Assembly: GCA_013360535.1 (NCBI GenBank)
Contig: JABWBL010000001.1
Location: 1 to 26,925, forward strand
DNA length: 26,925 nt
Direction: 5' to 3'
Source of the DNA: Planctomycetaceae bacterium
Lineage (GTDB): Bacteria > Planctomycetota > UBA1135 > GCA-002686595
Shown here: positions 1 to 8,182 of the stretch, piece by piece
Numbering within the stretch: position 1 is the stretch's first letter
Layout: the number at the start of each line of letters is the position of its first letter
Program-made: the position numbers and the translations under genes
The notes under the pieces: generated by a model
Told to the model about the DNA's origin: nothing
The model's input: the letters and a program-made list of their open reading frames with translations, nothing else
The model's database searches: none

Positions 1-2080
1 CCCGCTGCGGCCTGGCGAGCAACGCGACGAGCGCGTCGACGACATCGAGCTTGCCCCGCTCGACGAGCCGCCGCTGCGCGTGCAGGCGCCACAGCATGTT
101 GTCCGCACGCAGCGTCGCCACGAGCTCCTCCGGGCTCGCCTGCGCGAGATCGCGCCGCACCGGCGCGCGGAAACCCTTCGGCTGCACACGCCACACGCGT
201 CCGTGCGTCTTGTCGCGCAGCGGCGTGACGTACGCATTTCCCGGCCCGTTCTCGAAGCCCGGCGGTGTCGGGTTGTGCTGGACGATGTAGTTGTACCAGT
301 CGAGCACCCACACGGCCCCGTCGGGCCCGACCTCGGCGGCGATCGGCGCCGTCCACTCGTCGTCGCTCGCGAGGAGGTTCCAGCCCTCGCGCGCGACGAA
401 ACCCGCTCCGCTCGGCTCGAGGAAGAAGCGCGCGACGACGTGCCCTGTCGGCTCGGTCACGAACGCGACGCGGTTCCAGTACTCCCGCGGGAAGGCGCGC
501 GCGGTGTAGAGCGCGTGCCCCGCCGCTGCGGTGAAGAGCCCATGCCAGTCGACTTGCCGCACGCCGCGCGTGATCGGATGGATGCGCAGGCTGTCGGCGA
601 TCGTCGGCAGGACGCCGGGATTCGCGCCTTCGACGGCCTCGTAGTAGCGATGCGGAATCGCGAGGTGCACGCTCGGGTTGCCGTTGGCGGTCGAGCCGAA
701 CACCGCGCCATCCTCGGAGAATCCGAGGCCCCACGTGTTGTTCGAGGTCGAGCCCATCACCTCGAGCTCGCTTCCATCGGCACGGAAACGGAACAGCGCA
801 TCGTTGAAAGCGTGCTCCTCGCCACCGACCTTGCCGCGGAAGCCCGAGTAGCCGACGGTGCCCCAGATCCAGCCGTCGGGCGCGTAACGCAGGTTGCTGC
901 CGGTCGCGTGCGTGTCGCCGGTGCCGAAGCCGGAGAACAGCGTGCGCCGCTCGTCGGCGCGACCGTCGCCGTCGGTGTCCTTCAGGAACAGCACGTCGGG
1001 CGGGCAGAGCGCGATCACTCCGCCGTTCGAGCTGCACAGGCTCGTCGGAATGCTCAGGTTCCCGGCGAACAGCGTGAACGAATCGCACTCGCCGTCGCCA
1101 TCGCGATCCTCGAGCACGCGGATCACGTCGCGCTTGGCGCCAAGTTCGTTGGGATAGTCCGTCGACTCGCCCACGAACATGCGCCCGCGCTCGTCGAAGG
1201 CCATGCACAGCGGCTTGGAGAGGAACGGCTCGTTCGCGAAGAGCTTCAGCTCGAGCTCCGGCGGCACGACGGCGCGCGCGAGCGAGTCGCGCGGCGCGAG
1301 CGGATCCTGCATCTTGCCGAGCGCGTCGGCGGGGCCACCGGGCTCGTAGTTCGGCACGCGCGCGGGGCTGAACGTGAACGGCGCGACCGGCCTCGGCCGC
1401 GCGAGCGCCTCGTCGCCGATCGACCAGCGCACGCCGCGCTCGAGCAGGTCGACGAACTCCGGCTTCGACCAAGTGCGCTGGTCGTGCCCCCACGCCGTGT
1501 AGAACACGCGGCCCTGGCCCTGGCGGCGCAGCCACGTGTAGGGCTCGGCTCCGCCGGAATGTTCGCGCACGGCGAGGATCTCGCGGTCGCTCGCGTGGCG
1601 ATGGTGAACGTAGGTCTCGTCCCAGCTCGCGATCGGCTGCAGCGGTGCGAGCAACGCGTGCGCGGGCGCGACGAACGTCTCGCGGAAGACCTCGGCGCCG
1701 TGCGACTGGAACTGCGCACCGACGAGCGCGATCCACTCGGGTGACTCGATGAAGCAGTACGACGCGCAGTGCAGCGCGACGAGTGCGCCGCCTCGTTCGA
1801 CGTAGTCGACGATCGCCTTCACGTGCCGCGCCTCACCGCGGTCGTGGTTGGCGTACACGAGCAGCGCGTCGTACTTCGCGAGGTTCTGCGGCGTGAGCGC
1901 CTCGAGCGATTCGTCGTAGAACAGGTCGATGCCGCGCGTGCGAAGCTCCGGCAGCACCTGTTGCGCGCGTGCCGCGGGCTCGTGGTGACCACGGTCGCCG
2001 AGGAACAGCACCTCGATGCGTTGCGGCGGCGGAAGTTCGGACTGGAGCGCGAGGGCGAGAAACACGGGCAGGATCGGCAT
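1..2080 (-). CDS. ThuA-domain / PVC-type dehydrogenase-like propeller protein, 3' end outside window
   Basis: I translated this by hand from the ATG at 2080; the frame stays open for 693 codons to the window edge. It starts with a short hydrophobic export-like segment (MPILPVFLALALQS). A ThuA-like (trehalose-utilisation, glutamine-amidotransferase-like) domain follows at about residues 20-235, with VLFLGDRGHHEPA, YVERGGALVALHCAS and GQGRVFYTAWGHD. From about residue 275 comes a beta-propeller of the planctomycete membrane-bound dehydrogenase type, with MAFDERGRMFVGE, DTDGDGRADERRTLF, RYAPDGWIWGTVGYSG and EVGPDGAVWVLDWYNYIVQHN. After DKTHGRVWRV a helical HEAT-like region begins. In this family a haem-binding CxxCH domain often lies at the C-terminus, which would be beyond the window. 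The substrate is unknown. It is divergent from the gene at 2211, with a 130-base spacer. Confidence 0.9.
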   Translation of the reverse strand, partial: MPILPVFLALALQSELPPPQRIEVLFLGDRGHHEPAARAQQVLPELRTRGIDLFYDESLEALTPQNLAKYDALLVYANHDRGEARHVKAIVDYVERGGALVALHCASYCFIESPEWIALVGAQFQSHGAEVFRETFVAPAHALLAPLQPIASWDETYVHHRHASDREILAVREHSGGAEPYTWLRRQGQGRVFYTAWGHDQRTWSKPEFVDLLERGVRWSIGDEALARPRPVAPFTFSPARVPNYEPGGPADALGKMQDPLAPRDSLARAVVPPELELKLFANEPFLSKPLCMAFDERGRMFVGESTDYPNELGAKRDVIRVLEDRDGDGECDSFTLFAGNLSIPTSLCSSNGGVIALCPPDVLFLKDTDGDGRADERRTLFSGFGTGDTHATGSNLRYAPDGWIWGTVGYSGFRGKVGGEEHAFNDALFRFRADGSELEVMGSTSNNTWGLGFSEDGAVFGSTANGNPSVHLAIPHRYYEAVEGANPGVLPTIADSLRIHPITRGVRQVDWHGLFTAAAGHALYTARAFPREYWNRVAFVTEPTGHVVARFFLEPSGAGFVAREGWNLLASDDEWTAPIAAEVGPDGAVWVLDWYNYIVQHNPTPPGFENGPGNAYVTPLRDKTHGRVWRVQPKGFRAPVRRDLAQASPEELVATLRADNMLWRLHAQRRLVERGKLDVVDALVALLARPQR

Positions 2081-2210
2081 GGAGGGGCTCGGTGGCGACC
2101 GCGTGAGGGTATCGAGACACCGCCGATGCGGCACGCGGCCCGGGTTTCGCCCGAATCGGCGCGCAGGCGGCCATGGACCCCACGCCTCGCGCTTCTCACA
2201 ATGGGCCGCC

Positions 2211-2555
2211 ATGGACCCGCTCATCTATTCCGTGCTGCACGTCGCGGCTGCGTTCGTTCTCGTCGGCATGACCTTCTCCGCCTTCGCGAATCCGGCGCCC
2301 GAGCGCCGCGGCTTCGTGATGATGGTCGGCGGCATCGCGAGCCTCGTGATGGTGATCGCGGGCTTCGGCCTGCACGCCAAGCTCGGCATCGACGGCTTCC
2401 CGGGCTGGCTGATCGTGAAGGTCGTGGCGTGGCTCGCGCTCTCGGCCGTGTCGGGCATCGCGTTCCGCAAGCCGACGATGATCGGCCTGCTCGCGGTGAT
2501 CTCGATGGTCGCGGTGGTCGCCGCCGTGTACTGCGTCTACTTCAAGCCGTTCTGA
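2211..2555 (+). CDS. Small four-helix membrane protein, function unknown
   Basis: A 114-residue protein made almost entirely of four hydrophobic helices, at about residues 5-27, 37-59, 65-85 and 89-111, joined by short polar loops. The start is the ATG of MDPLIYSVLHVAAAF. An ATG at 2201 is in another frame, and the longer upstream extension reads into the divergent spacer with no sensible protein. The size and layout recall SirB2-like and other small 4-TM proteins, but I cannot assign it to a family. It stops 8 bases before the CotH gene and is therefore probably the first gene of a three-gene operon. Confidence 0.8.
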   Translation: MDPLIYSVLHVAAAFVLVGMTFSAFANPAPERRGFVMMVGGIASLVMVIAGFGLHAKLGIDGFPGWLIVKVVAWLALSAVSGIAFRKPTMIGLLAVISMVAVVAAVYCVYFKPF

Positions 2556-2563
2556 GCCGATTC

Positions 2564-4153
2564 GTGCGGTTTTCCGCGCCGATTCGCCGGCTCGCGGTCG
2601 CGCTCGCGATCGTCGTGCCGGCGTCGGCGCTGGCGCAGAAGCCGGCCAAGGACGAGGCCGAGCCGTTCTTCGACAAGGGCCCGATCCACGAGCTGCGGCT
2701 CGTCGTGCCGCTCGAGAGCGAGAGCGCGCTGCGTTCGGCGCCGCGCGAGTACGCGCAGTTCGAGCTGTGGGTCGACGGCAAGAAGCTCGGCACCGGGGGC
2801 GTGAAGCTCAAGGGCGCCGCGGGCAGCTTCCGCGAGTACGACGACCTGCCGGCCTTCACCGTGCGCCTCGACAAGTTCGACGGCAAGGAACGGCTGCACG
2901 GACTGGAGAAGTTCCACCTGAACAACTCCGTGCAGGATGAATCGCGCCTGTGCGAGTGGCTCGGTTCCGAGGTGTTCCGCTCGGCCGGCGATCCGGCGCC
3001 GCGGGTCGGGCACGCGCTCGTGAAGCTCAACGACCGCAAGCTCGGCCTGTACGTGCTGAAGGAAGGTGTGGACGAGCGCTTCCTCGCGCGCTGGTTCGGT
3101 GGCACCAAGGGCAACCTGTACGACGGCGGTTTCTGTCAGGACGTCGACGCGGAGCTCGAGCGCGACGTCAGCGGCGGCCCGAAGGACAGGAGCGACCTTG
3201 CGGCGCTGCGCGAGGCCTGCCACGAGGCCGACATGACCGTGCGCTGGGCAAAGCTCGAGCCGCTGGTCGAGCTCGCGCCGTTCGTGCGCTTCATGGCGCT
3301 CGAGGAGCTGCTCGGCCACTGGGACGGCTACACGATCAACGCCAACAACTACCGCCTGTTCGTTCCGCGCGGCGGAAAGGCGCGCTTCCTGCCGCACGGC
3401 ATGGACCAGCTGTTCGGCGATCCGGCGGCGAGCGTGCTCGACATGCCGTTCCCGTTGCTGTCGTCGTCGGTGATGAAGCGCCCCGAGTGGCGCAAGCTCT
3501 ACCGGCGCGAGCTCAAGGAGCAGCTGCCGCGCATCGATCCCAAGGCGCTCGCGCGCAAGCTCGAGCCGGTGCAGGCGCGCCTCCAGTCGGCCTTCGCGAA
3601 GTGGGACAAGGAAGCCGCGCGCGTCCAGGAAGAGCGCTACCGCGAGCTGCTGCAGCGCATCGCCGAGCGCCACACGTTCCTCGAGAGCGAGATCGCGGCG
3701 CCCGAGCCCAAGCCGCTCGTGCTCAAGCCCGGCGTCGCGGTCGAGATCAAGAACTGGCGTGCGCACTCGGAAGTCGACGATGCGCGCGTCGAGCGCGAGC
3801 CCGACGACGGTCACGAATGGCTGATCGTCGGGTGCGGCGCGAGCGCGCGCTGCGTCGCGGGGTTCCGGCGTGGGCTCCTGCTCGACCGCGGCCGCTACCG
3901 CCTGCAGGCGAACGCGCACTTCGCGAACGTCGAGGCGCTCGACGAGGAAGGCCAGCCGAAGGGCGGCGTCTCGCTGCGCATCTCGGGCGCGATCGCCGAC
4001 GAGGCGCACTCCGGCAGCGGGCGCCGCGACCTGACGTTCGAGTTCGAGATCGAGCACGAGACCGCGGACGTCGAGCTCGTGCTCGAGCTGCGCGCCAAGG
4101 CCGGCTCGCTCCGCGTTCCCGCCGATTCCCTGCGACTCACGCGACTGCGCTGA
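2564..4153 (+). CDS. Exported CotH-family protein (spore-coat CotH kinase-like fold)
   Basis: The GTG at 2564 is chosen because it starts a textbook signal peptide (RFSAPIRRLAVALAIVVPAS, cleavage near ALA-Q25), giving 529 residues. CotH-type features follow: HLNNSVQDESRLCEWLG (about 118-134), KLNDRKLGLYVLKEGVDERFL (about 154-174), GNLYDGGF (183-190), and a catalytic-like stretch HWDGYTINANNYRLF (252-266) then LPHGMDQLFGD (276-286). The last motif sits where classic CotH proteins have PWDxD, so the metal-binding Asp may be D281. CotH proteins are atypical protein kinases; in environmental bacteria they occur in extracellular proteins of mostly unknown substrate. The C-terminal part after about residue 385 is beta-rich and unassigned. 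It is 8 bases after the small membrane gene and 3 bases before the DUF4956 gene. Confidence 0.85.
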   Translation: MRFSAPIRRLAVALAIVVPASALAQKPAKDEAEPFFDKGPIHELRLVVPLESESALRSAPREYAQFELWVDGKKLGTGGVKLKGAAGSFREYDDLPAFTVRLDKFDGKERLHGLEKFHLNNSVQDESRLCEWLGSEVFRSAGDPAPRVGHALVKLNDRKLGLYVLKEGVDERFLARWFGGTKGNLYDGGFCQDVDAELERDVSGGPKDRSDLAALREACHEADMTVRWAKLEPLVELAPFVRFMALEELLGHWDGYTINANNYRLFVPRGGKARFLPHGMDQLFGDPAASVLDMPFPLLSSSVMKRPEWRKLYRRELKEQLPRIDPKALARKLEPVQARLQSAFAKWDKEAARVQEERYRELLQRIAERHTFLESEIAAPEPKPLVLKPGVAVEIKNWRAHSEVDDARVEREPDDGHEWLIVGCGASARCVAGFRRGLLLDRGRYRLQANAHFANVEALDEEGQPKGGVSLRISGAIADEAHSGSGRRDLTFEFEIEHETADVELVLELRAKAGSLRVPADSLRLTRLR

Positions 4154-4156
4154 ACC

Positions 4157-4804
4157 ATGCTCGACACCTTCGGGACCGCCTTCGACAGCGACACGCAACT
4201 CGACCTCGCGACCGTCTTCCTGCGGCTCGTGCTCGCGCTCGCGCTCGGCATCATCGTCGCGCTCGTGCACCGCCTGACGCGCGAGCGCATCGGTCGCCAG
4301 CCCGATGGCGCGCTCGCCGGCACGCTCGTGATGCTGTGCGTGCTGCTCGCGCTGACCACGATGGTCGTCGGCGACAACGTCGCGCGCGCCTTCAGCATCG
4401 TCGGCGCGCTCTCGATCGTCCGCTTCCGCACCGTCGTCGAGGACACGCGCGACACGGCCTTCGTCGTGTTCGCCGTCGCCATCGGCCTCGCGGTCGGCGC
4501 CGGATACCTGTGGTTGCCGCTGCTCGCGATCCCGGTCGTCGCGGTCGCGGCGATGCACTCGACCGCCAGCGCGCACCGCATCACCGTGCGCACCGGAAGC
4601 GCTTTCCAGGGCTGGAAGGATGTCGAGCGCGCCTTCACGACCCGCACGCGGCGCTTCCAGTGCACGGGCGCCGGGGCGCGCCGCGGCGGGATCGAGCAGG
4701 ACCGGCACTACGACGTCGTGCTGGCCTCCGAGCGCGACCTCGCGCCGCTCCTGGACGAACTTTCCTCCTGCGCGGGCGTGCTCACGGTCGACATCGACCG
4801 CTGA
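4157..4804 (+). CDS. DUF4956-family membrane protein
   Basis: 215 residues. Hydrophobic helices lie at about residues 18-37, 52-74 and 97-130. The diagnostic stretch is FSIVGALSIVRFRTVVEDT followed by RDTAFVVFAVAIGLAVGAG, the hallmark of DUF4956 proteins. The C-terminal about 75 residues are soluble. From general knowledge of the family, DUF4956 genes commonly lie beside CotH genes and VTC-type polyphosphate polymerase genes. The CotH partner is present here, ending 3 bases upstream, but no VTC gene is in the window. The biochemical role is unknown; a membrane partner for the exported CotH protein is the simplest inference. Confidence 0.85.
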   Translation: MLDTFGTAFDSDTQLDLATVFLRLVLALALGIIVALVHRLTRERIGRQPDGALAGTLVMLCVLLALTTMVVGDNVARAFSIVGALSIVRFRTVVEDTRDTAFVVFAVAIGLAVGAGYLWLPLLAIPVVAVAAMHSTASAHRITVRTGSAFQGWKDVERAFTTRTRRFQCTGAGARRGGIEQDRHYDVVLASERDLAPLLDELSSCAGVLTVDIDR

Positions 4805-4838
4805 AACGGGCCGTATGGACGCTGCGAAAGCGCACGCC

Positions 4839-4844
4839 TAGGCT
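4839..4844 (+). promoter_or_regulatory. Candidate -10 element TAGGCT
   Basis: TAGGCT lies in the context ACGCCTAGGCTCG, 59 bases before the ATG at 4904. TGGACG lies 17 bases upstream and matches four of six positions of the -35 consensus. Very similar CTANSYT elements precede several other genes in the window (see findings). This is inference from sequence resemblance only. Confidence 0.35.
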
Positions 4845-4903
4845 CGCGCTCCTACCTCCCCGCCCCCCTTCGCCACGCCCGCAACCCTCGCGGGCGAACG
4901 ACC

Positions 4904-6919
4904 ATGCGCCGACTCCTCGTCGCGCTCGCGTTGCTCGCGAGCTTCCTGCCCACGTCCCGCGCCCAGACCTCCCCGGAGTTCAAGGCCGTGATCGAGCGCT
5001 CGATCGACTCGGTCTACATGGTCGGCGTCGTGCGCCGCAACGGCACGGGACCCGAGGTGTTCCAGTTCGTCGGCACCGCGTGGGTGATCGCCGAGGGCAA
5101 GCTCGCGACGAACGCCCACGTGGCCGAGTCGCTGCTCGAGGCCTCGATCGGCAACCGCATCGTCGCGCGGCGCTCCTGGAGCGATCGCGACGAGCTCGCG
5201 CTCAGCCCCGGCTCGATCCGCATCCACCCCGCGTACGTGCCGTGGAACGCGCGGCTCAAGCGCGTGATCGTGCGCCACGACTCCGACCCGACCGCCGCGC
5301 GCTCGATGAACTTCATCCCGATCGCCGACGTCGCGACGGTCGAGGTCGCAGCGGGCGAGACCGCGCCGCCGCTCGTGCTCTCCGATCCCTCGAAGTCGCA
5401 GCCGGGGCTTTCCGAGTCCGTCGTGTACCTCGGCTTCCCGTACGAGAACATCTCGGGCTTCCCGACGCTGCACGCGGTGCCCGGCTACATCACCGCGAAG
5501 ACCGACTTCTTCTTCCAGCGCGTGCCGTGGAAGGACAGCTACCTGATCCACTACTGCGGCCCGGTCGTCGGCGGTGCGAGCGGCAGCCCGATCCTCAATG
5601 CGGCGGGCGAGGTGATCGGCCTGATTTCCGCGGCGGAAAACAACCTTTCGGTCAATGGCGAGCGCACGAGCTTCGGCTTTGCCTACGGCCAGCGCGTCGA
5701 CCTCGCGCGCGAGCTGCTGCAGGACGACTTCGCGGCCGTGCAGGCGGCGCGCGACGCCGTGTGGTGCGAGCGGCTCGCGGGGCTGCTCCTGCCGCCGGAC
5801 GAGCTGCTCGAGCAGATGGCCTCGGCGCAGGCGCAGCAGGATGGCATCGCCCACCTCGAGCCCGGCCAGCGCGTGCTGCGCAAGGAAGTGACGGTCGCGC
5901 AGCGCGAGCCGACACGCATCCCCGTGACGGTCGAGGCCGGCCAGCGCTACGGTTTCCTCGCGGCCGCGCACGACGGCTCGAACATCGACACGCAGGTGAC
6001 GATCAAGGCCGATGGCTCGGTGCTCGGCTCCGACGTCGCGCCGGACTACTTCCCCGTGATCTGGCTCGGCCCCTACGACACGAAGCAGACCGTGCAGCTC
6101 GAGATCCACGCCTCCGAGGTGTTGCTGCGCGACACGCAGTGCAGCGTGCACGTGTACCGCTACGAGCCGCAGCTCATCACCGGAACCCTGCAGGACGAGT
6201 CGGGGCCGTTCTTCACGCGTTCGATCTCGTGGACGGGAGAGACCGGCCAGACGCTGTCGTGGCGCTTCGCGGCGAGCCCGGAGTCGTCGGTGATGTTCTC
6301 GGCGACGTCGACCGACGGCTACGACATCGACCTCGCGGTGTTCCTCGACGGCGAGATCCTCGGCTCCGACGAGACGCCCGACAACGTGCCGATCGTGATC
6401 GTGACGGCGCCGCATGCGGGAGTGCTCGAGCTGCAGCTGCGCGTTCCCGCGGGCACTCCTGAAGGTGCGGCGATCGAGGTCAACGCGCTGCACTTCTCGG
6501 GCCCCAAGCCGGCGCTGTTGCGCGAGGGCGAGGACGTCGGTGCCGAGCATTCCGCCGCGGAACTCTCCGCGATGCTCGACGAGGCGCTAGCCGCAGTGTG
6601 GAACACCGCCGGAGTCACGGGCACGACAGTGCTCGAGGACGTCGTCGCGCTCACCGACGGGATCGAGTTCCAGATCGACGTTCCCGCCGGCCACCTGCCG
6701 GTGCTCGCCGCGGTCGCTCCCAACGGCGAGGACATCGACATGGCACTCGTGCTCGACGGCGAGGTGATCGCGATCGACCAGGAGGAGGACGCGCGGCCGC
6801 TGTGCGCCACCGACCCGGCCGACGTGCCGCGCAAGCTGACGGTGCGAGTCATGTACGCGGCGCCGGACGTGACGATCCCGCAGGTCGCGATCCGCTACTG
6901 CACCGTCAAGGTGAAGTGA
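4904..6919 (+). CDS. Exported trypsin-like serine peptidase with three C-terminal beta-sandwich repeats
   Basis: 671 residues with a signal peptide at 1-20 (cleavage SRA-Q21). The trypsin-like domain covers about 30-270: GTAWVIAEGKLATNAHV puts the catalytic His at H72, and VVGGASGSPILN puts the nucleophile at S226, followed by GEVIGLISA. The catalytic Asp is not clear; the position normally occupied by DxAvL reads PIADVATVEVA, making D142 the candidate. After a helical linker (270-315) come three related segments: NIDTQVTIKADGSVLGSD (360-377), DIDLAVFLDGEILGSDE (474-490) and DIDMALVLDGEVIAIDQ (610-626). Each is followed by a similar strand pattern, resembling pre-peptidase C-terminal (PPC) beta-sandwiches. 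The ATG was chosen because it begins the signal peptide. It may be an extracytoplasmic protease, or a degenerate protease scaffold if the triad is incomplete. Confidence 0.85.
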   Translation: MRRLLVALALLASFLPTSRAQTSPEFKAVIERSIDSVYMVGVVRRNGTGPEVFQFVGTAWVIAEGKLATNAHVAESLLEASIGNRIVARRSWSDRDELALSPGSIRIHPAYVPWNARLKRVIVRHDSDPTAARSMNFIPIADVATVEVAAGETAPPLVLSDPSKSQPGLSESVVYLGFPYENISGFPTLHAVPGYITAKTDFFFQRVPWKDSYLIHYCGPVVGGASGSPILNAAGEVIGLISAAENNLSVNGERTSFGFAYGQRVDLARELLQDDFAAVQAARDAVWCERLAGLLLPPDELLEQMASAQAQQDGIAHLEPGQRVLRKEVTVAQREPTRIPVTVEAGQRYGFLAAAHDGSNIDTQVTIKADGSVLGSDVAPDYFPVIWLGPYDTKQTVQLEIHASEVLLRDTQCSVHVYRYEPQLITGTLQDESGPFFTRSISWTGETGQTLSWRFAASPESSVMFSATSTDGYDIDLAVFLDGEILGSDETPDNVPIVIVTAPHAGVLELQLRVPAGTPEGAAIEVNALHFSGPKPALLREGEDVGAEHSAAELSAMLDEALAAVWNTAGVTGTTVLEDVVALTDGIEFQIDVPAGHLPVLAAVAPNGEDIDMALVLDGEVIAIDQEEDARPLCATDPADVPRKLTVRVMYAAPDVTIPQVAIRYCTVKVK

Positions 6920-6994
6920 GCGATCCGGGAAGCCGCGGGAGCCCGCCGCGCGGACCTTCCCGCCCCCAAGTCGCTGCCCGGGTCGCCCCGACGG

Positions 6995-7040
6995 CGTTCC
7001 GCAGGCGCTTGTTCCTACGCACTGAGCCCAATGCGGAACG
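6995..7040. repeat. Inverted repeat CGTTCCGCA / TGCGGAACG upstream of the exported-protein gene
   Basis: A perfect 9-base inverted repeat, arms 6995-7003 and 7032-7040, spacer 28. The right arm contains the ATG at 7031-7033. The same nine bases TGCGGAACG recur at 20138-20146 upstream of the kelch-like gene, which carries a related C-terminal module. Confidence 0.5.
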
Positions 7041-8173
7041 GAACTGGGTCGCCTAGGTTGGGAGCGCTCGCCCTCCGCCGCTCCCCCGCAACTTCATTGC
7101 AATTCCAACGACTTCTCGCGCCCTTCCTCACCCTCGCCCTCGCCGCCTCCGCCCACGCGCAGGCTTGGTTCTACGACCGGCCGCTCAGCCCGAACGGCGG
7201 CACCTTGCGCCAGTCGCAGCTGTGGATCGACCCGACAGGCCAGAACGATTCGGACAACGACTCGATCGCGTGGGAGGACTTCACGCTCCCGCAAAGTCAG
7301 GTGATCACGCACGTGCGCTGGATCGGCGAAGCGGCGCCGCCGCTGGGCTTCCAGATCTCGTTCTTCCATCAGGATCCCGGCACGATCGCCGTGCAGCCCG
7401 ACATCGTCGCCGCGGGCAGCGGACCGATCAGTGAGGAGCTCGTGACGGGCTTCACGACCACTCCGGTCGGCAGCCTGTTCCGCTTCGAGGCGCAGCTCGC
7501 GACTCCCGTCTTCGTCGCCGCGAACACGCGCTACTTCCTGTCGGTTGTCGGCCGCACGCCCTACTCGTACGCGAGCTGGCGCTGGGCGCAGGGCACCAAC
7601 GGCACCTCGGGCACGTTCTGGTGGCAGCGCGGCATGCACATGTACTTCATGCTCGCCGACAACCGCGCGATGTCGCTCGGCACGTCGTACCCCGCGTTCG
7701 TCGGCACGGCGACCTGCTCCGGCGACGGCTCGACCGGCACCTGCCCGTGCGGCAACGCGCGCGGTCCCGTCGTCGGCTGCCGCAACTCGACGCGCGAAGG
7801 CGCGGTGCTCGTCGCCACCGGCAGTGCGAGCATCTCCGCCGACGATCTGCTGCTCACCACGCTCGCGATGCCGCGCAACCAGAGCTGCCTGATGTTCGTG
7901 AGCCCCAACGTCATCAACGGCGTGCCCTTCGGCGACGGCCTGCGCTGCCTCACAGGACCGCTCTCGCGCTTTCCGATTCGCAACAGCGGTGCGACGGGCG
8001 TGCTGACCGAAGGCCCGGGGCTCGCGAACTGGTCGCTCACGCACCTCGCCTCGCCCAACCAGTTTCTCGCCGGTCGCACGCTCGGCTTCCAGACCTGGTA
8101 CCGCGACACCAACGGCCCCTGCGGGCAACTCACCAACGTCTCGAGCGCACGCGTCGTGACGTTCGCGCCCTGA
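7031..8173 (+). CDS. Exported protein with the shared CPCG...WYRDT C-terminal module
   Basis: 380 residues counted from the only upstream ATG. A TTG at 7097 would instead give MQFQRLLAPFLTLALAASAHA, a textbook 21-residue signal peptide. Because the ATG overlaps an inverted repeat and a candidate -10 element (TAGGTT, 7054-7059) lies between the two, TTG 7097 may be the true start. Residues 45-225 are a beta-rich domain with no family I recognise. Residues 229-380 form a C-terminal module: CSGDGSTGTCPCGN, GCRNSTREGAVL, PFGDGLRCLTGPLSRFPIR and LGFQTWYRDTNGPCG. Weaker relatives of this module end the proteins at 20226 and 24806. Such modules recur in exported planctomycete proteins; the function is unknown. 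It is convergent with the M28 peptidase gene, 9 bases apart. Confidence 0.8.
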   Translation: MRNGTGSPRLGALALRRSPATSLQFQRLLAPFLTLALAASAHAQAWFYDRPLSPNGGTLRQSQLWIDPTGQNDSDNDSIAWEDFTLPQSQVITHVRWIGEAAPPLGFQISFFHQDPGTIAVQPDIVAAGSGPISEELVTGFTTTPVGSLFRFEAQLATPVFVAANTRYFLSVVGRTPYSYASWRWAQGTNGTSGTFWWQRGMHMYFMLADNRAMSLGTSYPAFVGTATCSGDGSTGTCPCGNARGPVVGCRNSTREGAVLVATGSASISADDLLLTTLAMPRNQSCLMFVSPNVINGVPFGDGLRCLTGPLSRFPIRNSGATGVLTEGPGLANWSLTHLASPNQFLAGRTLGFQTWYRDTNGPCGQLTNVSSARVVTFAP

Positions 8174-8182
8174 AACCCGCGT

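Noticed and set aside
80..1744. Long plus-strand open frame of 554 codons opposite the ThuA/propeller gene
   Set aside because: Arg/Ala/Glu/Val-rich shadow with no motifs; the minus strand gives a clear domain protein over the same DNA.
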